Shown piece by piece: positions 56,570-64,000 of a stretch of 64,000 nucleotides of DNA. Within the stretch, counting starts at the first letter, position 1. Each line of letters starts with the position of its first letter. The notes beneath the pieces were generated by a model. The model made no database searches. It was given only the letters and a program-made list of their open reading frames with translations, and was not told the origin of the DNA. Source of the DNA: Dromiciops gliroides (Eukaryota; Chordata; Mammalia; Microbiotheria; Microbiotheriidae); contig NC_057866.1 in NCBI RefSeq assembly GCF_019393635.1, positions 278,822,874 to 278,886,873 of the forward strand, in the 5' to 3' direction. Both the position numbers and the translations under genes were made by a program.

Positions 56570-56815
56570 AAGGTGGGTGGGTAAGTTAATGGGTAGATGC
56601 TTAGATGGATGGAGAAGTAGGTGAATGGGTAGATAGATGGATGGAGAAGTGGGTGAATGGGTAGATAGATGGATGGAGAAGTAGGTGAATGGGTAGATAG
56701 ATGGATGGAGAAGTGGGTGAATGGGTAGATAGATGGATGAAGAAGTGGGTGGGTGGATGAATAGATAAGTGGGTGGGTAGATAGATAGATGGATGGATAG
56801 GTAGGTGGGCAGATA
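56570..56815 (+). repeat. 32-bp minisatellite within GATG/GGTG-rich DNA
   Basis: Four tandem 32-bp units occupy 56615-56646, 56647-56678, 56679-56710 and 56711-56742. Units 1 and 3 begin AAGTAGGTG and units 2 and 4 AAGTGGGTG, so the true period is 64 bp. Degenerate units flank both sides. Confidence 0.95.
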
Positions 56816-57539
56816 AATGTTATGGGTGAGAATGGGTAAGTATAGGTAAAATTGAGTGATCTTCAGCAATAGTACCATTCAGATAAAACTTACCTTCCTC
56901 TTCTCCTTCTAGTTTTTGTCTGACTTGGAAGCAATCAGTGAACTAAAGTGGTCATCCATCATTCTGACAAATTCAAGGAGAGAGCTGGGCTTTGGAAGTC
57001 ACCTACCACCATAAAGAAACATCCATGCTCAAGACAGAATGAGGCAAGAGTCAGATTCAACTTTGATTTTCTTCTTGTCCCTTGGGTATGTGCATGATTG
57101 AGAAATTCTGTTCTGACAGTTTCCCTGTGTGTCAGCAGACCTCTGCTAATGGGGCTACATTTGTCACTTCCGTCCTTCACATGCCTCCAGCTGAAATATA
57201 TGGGGCTGAGATGCTGAGTTTCATTACTAAAGTGAAAAGAGAGGATCCATCTGAGGAGGGACCTTTGGGACAGACTTCAAAACAGGTAAACCTTCATTAG
57301 CTTTCTTGATGCATTCAGGCAGGGATGGCATGTGCACAGATGTGTTACACATAGTAGGTTCAGCAGATGGAGGGGTATTTTTATTTGGTGTCCTCACTGG
57401 TGTCTTCACCCTATTTCCTGGCATGTAGTAAATGCTCAAAAAGGTTGAATAGCATTAAGTAAGTTGCTACTTTCTCTCAGGATGTTGTGTTGTAACTAGT
57501 TGTTGTGTCCTTTGTGTTTTAGGCTCCTAGGATCAAAGA

Positions 57540-57712
57540 TTTACAGATGAAGGAAAAACTAGGGGCTATTAAATACAACCCTTTCTTTTTATGATGAGGA
57601 AACTGAGGTACTGAGCCTGAAGTGATTTGCTGAGGGTGACAAAGCTAGCCAGGATCTAAGGCAGGATTTGAACTCAGGACTTCACGCCTCCAAATCCAGT
57701 CTCATGCTGCCT
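57540..57712 (-). mobile_element. MIR-type fragment, antisense
   Basis: TATGATGAGGAAACTGAGG, GCAGGATTTGAACTCAGGAC and CTCATGCTGCCTCAC follow the antisense order. Confidence 0.65.
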
Positions 57713-57856
57713 CACTTGTTTCCATCAAGAAAGACAAAAGAAATGTTTGCAAGATAGAAAGTATGCCAGTGGGGAAATGTGTTCAATTCAATTTAGCAAA
57801 CATTGAGATTCCTCCTGAATTTGGAGATACCTCTAAGGTCCTGTCAGGACAAGAGA

Positions 57857-58090
57857 GTGCTGGAGCCAGCTCTTACCAGCTCCAGAACTGATTGTTAAAT
57901 TTTTAGTGTGAGCATTTATACCTTGAAAATCAGCAAATATTACAAATCAGGACTTGATTTATTGTTCTGTCAATTGCCTAGACTTAAGAAGACAACAGAG
58001 AAAGTGTTTATGATGCAGAATTGACTTGAAAATGTGTCATACATTCATTTTATTTCAGAGAGACAATTGTTAAATGTTTGCCAGCCCAAT
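57857..58090 (+). repeat. Unnamed ~230-bp dispersed repeat, copy A (fullest)
   Basis: Landmarks in order: GGAGCCAGCTCTTACCAGC, GAACTGATTGTTAAAT, CCTTGAAAATCAGC, TAGACTTAAGAAGACAACAGAG, GATGCAGAATTGACTTGAAAATG and CAATTGTTAAATGTTTGCCAGC. The same order is found reversed in copy B at 61290-61680. The left end holds a GGAGCCAGCTC...GAGCTGG palindromic motif. No coding sequence is seen; it may be a DNA-transposon derivative. Confidence 0.65.
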
Positions 58091-58286
58091 CGCTTTCTAG
58101 CTTTCTAGCCTACAAATAATCATCTACTAGATTTCTTTTCTTCCCTTGTAACTGTTTTCCAAAGCCTGATGCTCCAGCATTATCATATTTGTTCAAGATA
58201 TCCCCATTAGTTACAATGGAAATGGAAACCCATGGTTGGTGACTTTCCCACTGGCTCAGTCCATATTATTTGTAGTCTTTGTTTCT

Positions 58287-58444
58287 TTTCCTTCTTTTTT
58301 TTTTTTTTGCAGGGCAATGAGGGTTAAGTGACTTGCCCAGGGTCACACAGCTAGTAAGTGTCAAGTGTTTGAGTCCAGATTTGAACTCAGGTCCTCCTGA
58401 ATCTAGGGCCAGTGCTTCATTCACTGCCCCACCTAGCTGCTCTC
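58287..58444 (-). mobile_element. Short SINE, antisense
   Basis: TSD AGTCTTTGTTTCT (58274-58286) and AGCCTTTGTTTCT (58445-58457), one mismatch. Confidence 0.9.
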
Positions 58445-58457
58445 AGCCTTTGTTTCT

Positions 58458-59725
58458 CAATGAGGCTTTAATCTCTACAAAGTCTAGCCAATTCTCCAAA
58501 TTGAGATAAAAGGGAGTGTATCCTTTTTCTTGTTTTCAATGTTTTACAAAGACATAAATGCCTCAGAAGTTAGTGAGTTTCTTGCAATTGACAGTTTGTT
58601 TAAGGGAGCCTTGGTCCATTGGGGATTGCCTTGGATGGTCTATAGGTTTCACTTTGTGCTCTGAATTTCTGTTTCCGTCATTTGTAGATGACAGGTCGTT
58701 CAGTTTAATTCTGGTCCTAATTCAGCTGTTGTCTTTGTTTTCAAGTTCCTTCAAATTAATTTCTCTCCTGATGGCGCCATTGATGTAATCACAGGGCTAT
58801 GCCCCAATGGCAGCAGGAAAGAGACTTAACAATGGAATGAGGTCAAACACTAAAAATTAACCTCATGAACAATAATAACAATAACAATAATTGATTTTCA
58901 CCAGATTCATGAGGCATCTTTTGAGCAAGGCCTCTGTGGGCCAACATCAGCCCTGGGGGTAAGTTGGGCTACATCTTCAGTTTTTATAAGCATTCTTTCC
59001 ATGCCCCCTTTCCTGTCCTGGACACATTTTTTTTCCTGCCCCGGTAAGCTTGTGGGGGCGGGGGGCACATTAATGTCCACTGTACCCTGTGGTTATAAAG
59101 GCAGGTGGCAAAGGAGTCAGTAACAGGAAAAAGACAGGCATCCATAAGACAAGTCCCGAACCAGAGACAGTGAAATATGAGGAGACCTGAGGACCCCAGC
59201 TTCTACTTTAGCCATGGATTCTCAAGGGAGCCAGATCCTCAATCCCAGGATGACTGGCCACTCAGAGGGATCCACAATTTTGGAGTCAAAGGACCAGATT
59301 ATAAGCCCCATCTCTGGTAGCTGCTACTTGTGTGACCTTGGGCACTATGTCTTCTCCCATTTCCTTTATTTCTTCTCCCAACAGACTCTATCCTGACATT
59401 CACATTTCTTGACAGATCTTTCCTAGAAATGCTAGCTTACTCTTTGCTTAGATCAGTACTCATTTCCTTGAGCCAGATGGCCTTTTCTTCTGTTGACCTA
59501 TTTCTTAAATCACCATAATTATCCCAAGTATCCTTCCCCCCTCCAAAGAACCATTTCATATAACAAATAGTATTTCTAGAGAGAGAGAAAAAAACACAAG
59601 TGACCTGTACATTGAAAAAGTTCCCAATCCTGTGCAATGTGCAATCCTGTGAACCCCCATATGCACAGAGGAGGTGGATTGGGGATGTTTTCTTATATGT
59701 CTTCATTTGAATCTTACCATATCTT
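58458..59725. other. Mostly unassigned
   Basis: A GGGGGCGGGGGG run is at 59053-59066, with a TATA-like TTATAAAGG at 59093-59101 downstream and an ATG at 59214. Part of 59275-59350 looks like MIR tRNA-like sequence. I do not claim a promoter. Confidence 0.35.
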
Positions 59726-59975
59726 TATAGAGGCAGCTAGGTGGTACTATAGTGCATAGAGTGCTAGGCCTTAAGTCAAGAGGACTTGAGTTGAAATATG
59801 ACCTCAGATACTTAATAGCTGGGTGACTCTGGGCAAGTCACTGAACCTTGTTCTCCTCAGTTTCCTCATCTGTAAACTGGAGAATAAGGCAGAGAAGGGA
59901 ATGGCAAATCACTCCAGTATCTTTGCCAATAAACCCTAAATGGGATCATGGGAGAGTCAAAAATGACTAAGCAAA
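59726..59975 (+). mobile_element. MAR1-type CORE-SINE, sense
   Basis: GAGGCAGCTAGGTGG head, CTCAGTTTCCTCATCTGTAAAC, AATGGCAAATCACTCCAGTATC and TGGGATCATGGGAGAGTC in the canonical order. Confidence 0.9.
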
Positions 59976-59984
59976 AAAGGATCT

Positions 59985-60200
59985 TTATAACTTTGTTATA
60001 TTTACTTTTATTTTTATTTATTTATTTAATTATTTTTGGTGTTTGGTTGTTTTTTCCATTTACATTGTGGTTACTTTGTGTATTGTTTCCTGGTTCTGCT
60101 GAGTTCACTCTACATCAGTTCATAGAAATCTTTCTATGCTTCCCTATATTCCTGTATTCATTTTTATCTACTTTAAATATACCAACATATTTACACACAA
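59985..60200 (-). mobile_element. L1 3' UTR fragment, antisense
   Basis: CCTGGTTCTGCTGAGTTCACTCTACATCAGTTCATAGAAATC at 60090-60130 is the reverse of the L1 3' UTR block; the left side is TTTA-rich. Confidence 0.6.
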
Positions 60201-60201
60201 A

Positions 60202-60450
60202 GGGAGCAGCTGGGTAGTGTAGTGGACAGATCACTGGTCAAGGAATCAGTAAGACTTGGGCCAAATCCTGACTCAGACATTTTTTAGCTAGGTAACTCTA
60301 GGCAAATCACTTTACCTCTCAGTTTCCTCATCTGTAAAATAGGGATAATAACAAAATCTACTTTCCCAGGGTTGTTGTGATGATGAAATGAGATATTTGC
60401 AAAGTGTTTTGCACACCCTAAAAGCAGTATGTAAATGATAATTGTTAATA
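60202..60450 (+). mobile_element. CORE-SINE with MIR-like tail
   Basis: GAGCAGCTGGGTAGTGTAGTGG head, CTCAGTTTCCTCATCTGTAAAAT, GGGTTGTTGTGATGATG, and GCAAAGTGTTTTGCAC tail. Confidence 0.8.
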
Positions 60451-60615
60451 ATTTATAATTTTAATAATAATGACTATCATTGCCATTTTTATTTTGTTCA
60501 CATTATTTCCCCTAGTAGAATGTCAGCTCCTGGAGAGAAATGACTATTTCCCTTTTGTCTTAAAATCCCTTATTTATAGTTCTACTTACAGCCCACATCA
60601 CTTGAATATGCACCC

Positions 60616-61096
60616 TTGGGGCAGCTAGGTGGCACAGTGGATAGAGCACTGGCCCTGACATTGGGAAGACCTGAATTCAAATTTCATCTCAGATACTTAC
60701 TAGCTGTGTGACCTTGGGCAAGTCACTTAACCTCAATTGCCTCAAACATCCCAGGGCATCTCCAGTTGTTCTGATGTATATCTTGCCACTGGACCCAGAT
60801 GGCTCTGGAGAAGAGAGGAGGTTGGTGACCTTGCATAACCCTCCCTCAATCCCAGTTCATGCAAGTCATGACATCACCTCCCAATGTCATGGTCCTCTTC
60901 AAGAATGAAGGACAAGGGGAAGCTAGGTGGTGCAGTGGATAGAGCACCGGCCCTGGAGTCAGGAGTACCTGAGTTCAAATTTGACCTCAGACACTTAACA
61001 CTTACTAGCTGTGTGACCCTGGGCAAGTCACTTAACCCCAATTGCCTCACTAAAAAAAAAACAAAAAAAACAAAGAATGAAGGACAAACAACAATG
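60616..61096 (+). mobile_element. RTE-tailed composite SINE, split by a short SINE
   Basis: A SINE head (60618-60745) is joined to CCACTGGACCCAGATGGCTCTGGAG, CATGCAAGTCATGACATCACC and CATGGTCCTCTTCAAGAATGAAGGAC, ending in AAACAACAA after the nested insertion. The short flanking match TGCACCC (60609-60615 and 61097-61103) is a possible TSD. Confidence 0.8.
60916..61072 (+). mobile_element. Short SINE nested in the composite SINE
   Basis: TSD AAGAATGAAGGACAA is perfect at 60901-60915 and 61073-61087. The copy is nearly identical to those at 14030 and 39556. Confidence 0.97.
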
Positions 61097-61289
61097 TGCA
61101 CCCAGGATATTTTATTTAAAAAAATATATATTTTAAATACATTTATCAAAAACTCCATAATAAAGAGCTTAATTTTATTCATCAAAATAAATAAACTAAA
61201 ACTGAGCTAAACTTATTTTTTAAATTGATAACAAAAATTTCCTTTTAAAATACAAACCAAAATGCAACTCTATGAGGACATCAGTGTGG

Positions 61290-61680
61290 TGCCAAATGTT
61301 TAACAACTAGATTTCCCCTCCACTTAAAATATGCCCAGATCCAACTTTCTCTCTCTCTTTTTTTTTTTTTTTTTTTGGTGGGGCAATGGGGGTTAAGTGA
61401 CTTGCCCAGGGTCAAGTGTAAGTGTCAAGTGTCTGAGGCTGAATTTGAACTCGGGTCCTCCTGACTCCAGGGCTGGTGCTCTATCCACTGTGCCACCTAG
61501 CTGCCCCCCCAGATCCCACTTTCAAGTTGAATATGCATTATTAATGTTTTCTCTGTCACTTCCTTAAGTTTAGACAATCCACAAAATAATTGATTAATAG
61601 AGTGTGCTGATTTTCAAGGTCACATTGAATGTTTAACAATCAGTTCTCAAGAGCCAGTTAGAGCTGGCTCCAGGGCACCC
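61290..61680 (-). repeat. Unnamed ~230-bp dispersed repeat, copy B, split by a SINE
   Basis: The reverse complement follows copy A at 57857-58090 across its whole length: GGAGCCAGCTCTAACTGGC, GAACTGATTGTTAAAC, CCTTGAAAATCAGC, AACTTAAGGAAGTGACAGAG, ATGCATATTCAACTTGAAAG and GTTGTTAAACATTTGGC. Confidence 0.65.
61350..61507 (-). mobile_element. Short SINE, antisense, in dispersed-repeat copy B
   Basis: TSD CCCAGATCCAACTTTC (61334-61349) and CCCAGATCCCACTTTC (61508-61523), one mismatch. Poly-T is about 21 bases; ACACAGCTAGTA is lost from the middle. Confidence 0.95.
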
Positions 61681-62030
61681 CTGCAATAGGGTATTGCTGA
61701 GCACACCCAGCACCCACCCACGTTCCCAACATGTCTCATAATACCTGACATACAGTCAGCATTCAAATGTGCTCTTTAACTAAGTGGACAACCTGGCCTT
61801 ACAAACTCAGAGGTCTAATTCCAGACCCAGCATTCCCTCTAATGCCTCATACTGGCCTCAGAACCATGTTATTTCTTCTGAGTTGCAGTGATTTTGTTCA
61901 TGTGAAGCTTTACAATTCTATGCAACTAAAATAATCTTTGTCCTGTCTTGTGGTCTTCTCTAACTCCTGCTTGGTTAAGAATTCTCCCCCAACTAGAGTT
62001 GGGAAAGGCACCTGATCTCATTCTTTTGGA
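61681..62030. other. Unassigned
   Basis: I see no recognisable element. Confidence 0.4.
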
Positions 62031-62890
62031 ACTTTCATATACTTGTGTATCCATTGTAAGGTTATAGTGATATGATATAAGATACTAGTTAAATAAAGAG
62101 GTCTACAAAATTGCTTTTCATTTCTCCCATAAGTTCTTGACAATTAGGGAATCCTTCCTCCAAACACTTTATGTTTTCAGAATCATTGAGCACTGGGTGG
62201 CTGAGTTGAGTTTTTCCCAATTCTTCCTTATCTGATCTATTTCATTGGCCTTTTCTGTTTCCTAATCAATACCAAAAAGTTTTGATGACTTTTGCTTTAT
62301 TATATAATGACAGTGCTGAAAATATAAGTCTCCCTTCATTCCTCCTTTCCCCTCTTCCATTATTTTCCCTGAGATTCCAGACATTTCTATTCCTTCAAAT
62401 AATTTTTTGTTTGTTTATAAAGCTCTATCTCTCCTTGGTAGTTTGATATAGCATGAAAGCCCCAAATTAATTTAGGTTATATGATCACTTTTATTATATT
62501 AGTGTGATCAATGAATGTCCCTCCAGTTGCTTGTCATGCTTCATTACTTTTCTGCTTGTTATTGATATATATTTTTTGCTATTATCTTCATTTTCAAACA
62601 AGTTATAGAACATCCTCTACCCAGTGAGCCATCCCATGTAAAAAAGAATAATGAAAGAGGGAAAAGGCAATTTCACAAAATTAACCAATACATTAGCCAA
62701 GTCTGACAGCATATGCAGTGTTTCACATCCACACTTCTCCACTTCTTCAATGAAAATCAAGAATCACATCTATTTTTCAAGGACAGCAAACAGCAACCAT
62801 GATAATAGTGATCATTCTAAGAGTAGTAGTAATAGTTTAGAGTTAGGGTTATGGTGATAACAAGCAGCAGCAGCTGCAATAGTAGTTGCT
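62031..62890 (-). mobile_element. Antisense L1 ORF2 remnant
   Basis: GATGACTTTTGCTTTATTATATAATGACAGTGCTG (62283-62317), GGTAGTTTGATATAGCATG and ACTTTTATTATATTAGTGTGATC are the reverse of the L1 ORF2 region after the reverse transcriptase. From 62620 the text (CCAAGTCTGACAGCATATGCAGTGTTTC) fits a different L1-associated block, so the copy is rearranged or composite. Confidence 0.55.
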
Positions 62891-62899
62891 AAGCTTTAA

Positions 62900-63130
62900 T
62901 AGGTTGTTAAGATTGGCAAAACCCTTTATCTAGATAGGTAATCCCATTTGATGCTCATAAGACTCCTGTGATGGTAAGGGATGATATTGTCTCCATTTTA
63001 TAGCTGAGGAAACTGAGGCCAAAAGGTTGTGACTCACAAAGGATCATAGAGCTAATAAGTACATGAGGTAGGATATGAGCCCAGATCTTTCCAATGTTAT
63101 ATCCACAACTCTATTCATATCACTAACCTG
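62900..63130 (-). mobile_element. MIR-type fragment, antisense
   Basis: CCATTTTATAGCTGAGGAAACTGAGGC, CATAGAGCTAATAAGTAC and GAGCCCAGATCTTTCC follow the antisense order. Confidence 0.65.
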
Positions 63131-63174
63131 CCTCTCACTAAGATGACAATCAACTTCGTCATAATTACATAGTG

Positions 63175-63300
63175 CTCATTTTATTTATGTTATGCTTTCT
63201 ATTTATAGTCATTTAGTGGATTCTTCCTTGGTCCTGCTCATGTCACTTTACATCAGTTCATACAATTCTCACATTTTTGCAAATTCTTGCAAAAATACAT
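63175..63300 (-). mobile_element. L1 3' UTR fragment, antisense
   Basis: CCTTGGTCCTGCTCATGTCACTTTACATCAGTTCATAC at 63229-63266 is the reverse of the L1 3' UTR block. Confidence 0.55.
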
Positions 63301-64000
63301 TTTTCTTTTCTTTCTTTTCTTTTTTTTTAACTGAAGATCATTTATTCTATTCTCTACTAAGCCTTTGAGTTTTGAAGACAACTAAATTCTGGAAAACCCT
63401 CACACAGAAGGGTAAGTACATTGAACATTATGAAGCAGATATGAATAGCAGGAAGAATTGTAATCAAGTCCTAACTGACCAAAGAGAAATTTTCAGTTAC
63501 TTCTTAGTAAAAAAGAAAAAGAAAGTAGGGAGGGACAGGGGCTTCAGATTGAACAAAACAAAACAAAAATATCCTAATACATTTGACCTTGGTTAGATTG
63601 TAACAAAATGGAAACAGGACTTCTATAATACAAATAATACAAAGCTTCCACTACAGAATGCTGTATATACCTGTTTTCCAAGCCCTCCCCTTGGCCCCCC
63701 AAGGCTGCCACTTGGATTATTTGCCAGCTTGTTTAGCCTGTCAACAGAGAAGGACATAGATCTCCTCTTTGATCCAATCTTTGTCATAGGGTTGATATGT
63801 CTGAGTGTCTGAGTGTCTGCTTGGTACACAGGGCAGCTAAGATCTGCCAGGTCATCAATGAAATCAAACAACTGACCAATGTCATATGTGATGGAGGTAC
63901 TGTTGGGATTCCTTCTCTTCAGATGCTCTTCATGCATTTTACAAACTCCTTCCATGCATTCATTCACTGATTCATAATCAGCATAAGTTCGGCCTTCTGG
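63301..64000 (-). pseudogene. ERH: Processed pseudogene of enhancer of rudimentary homolog (ERH), 5' end outside window
   Basis: ERH is a small conserved nuclear protein of about 104 residues. On the minus strand, from 64000, the frame reads [20 protein letters not shown], then [20 protein letters not shown], covering the protein from about residue 14. At 63801-63816 an 8-bp unit (CTGAGTGT on the plus strand) is doubled, shifting the frame. Beyond it, the original frame still reads [13 protein letters not shown] and ends QAKQAGK with TAA at 63717-63719, but an in-frame TGA replaces an arginine codon just after YVLLC. The homology continues without introns into a 3' UTR of about 370 bp, an AATAAA signal at 63341-63346 and an A-rich tail (63301-63328 as T-runs on the plus strand). 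Lack of introns, tail and disabling changes mark an L1-type retrocopy. The 114-codon open frame is a partly frameshifted readout, not a new protein. The 5' TSD lies beyond the window. Confidence 0.93.

Noticed and set aside
56615..56742. CRISPR-like array of 32-bp units
   Set aside because: The units are contiguous without spacers, and the DNA is vertebrate; it is a minisatellite.
59040..59396. TATA-containing promoter with a 60-codon gene
   Set aside because: TTATAAAGG and a downstream ATG exist, but the frame runs into MIR-like sequence and has no recognisable domain.
63623..63967. Intact novel 114-residue protein
   Set aside because: The frame is ERH sequence up to an 8-bp duplication and then out-of-frame readout of its coding end and 3' UTR.

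Overview
This window reads as nuclear DNA from a marsupial, probably an Australian one. No intact protein-coding gene is visible. Most of the window is transposable elements and their decayed remains. The organism call rests on repeat families. There are about 25 short tRNA-derived SINEs sharing the head GCAGCTAGGTGGCGCAGTGG, the internal motif GACCTGAGTTCAAATC and the tail GGGCAAGTCACTTAACCC, many with perfect target-site duplications (TSDs). There are also longer MAR1-type CORE-SINEs whose tails read ATGGCAAACCACTCCAGTATC-like sequence, a half-LINE (HAL1), L1 copies of marsupial type, and older MIR, L2 and CR1-like fragments. The species-level inference comes from family recognition by eye, not from a search.

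Layout. 1-2030 is mostly unassigned and holds one SINE and one possible orphan exon on the minus strand (1388-1716). 2031-6882 is a decayed 5'-truncated L1 on the plus strand with nested SINEs. 6883-10060 holds antisense RTE-tailed elements, a possible small inverted-repeat element, a SINE and an L2 fragment. 10080-11690 is a decayed non-LTR retrotransposon with reverse transcriptase and restriction-like-endonuclease-type motifs, clearly not L1. 12835-16415 is an RTE-tailed element split by a complete, TSD-flanked HAL1 (13386-16391). 16688-20143 contains two related LTRs, each with a 4-bp TSD and an embedded tRNA-Arg primer-binding-like site. 20148-31435 is older sequence (L2, MIR, CR1-like) with SINEs and a GT/GA microsatellite. 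31436-33150 holds L1 fragments in both orientations. 33151-39284 is the longest stretch with few recognisable repeats. 39285-44650 is a dense nest: L2, CORE-SINE, SINEs, and antisense HAL1/L1 split by a third LTR. 44680-55305 alternates L1, SINE, L2, microsatellites and a long pyrimidine tract. 55385-63300 carries a 32-bp minisatellite, SINEs, L1 pieces and copies of an unnamed dispersed repeat. 63301-64000 is a processed pseudogene of ERH on the minus strand, running off the end of the window.

How it fits together. The window is a record of successive insertions rather than a pathway. TSDs allow the order to be read: L1 or L2 hosts are cut by MAR1/CORE-SINEs or LTRs, and these are cut by the short SINEs, which are the youngest layer. 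L1-encoded machinery plausibly made the HAL1 copy, the short poly-A SINEs and the ERH retrocopy. The elements ending in short AAC repeats suggest a second, RTE-like source. Several dispersed repeats found by comparing the window with itself do not match a family I can name; these are the best candidates for something undescribed.
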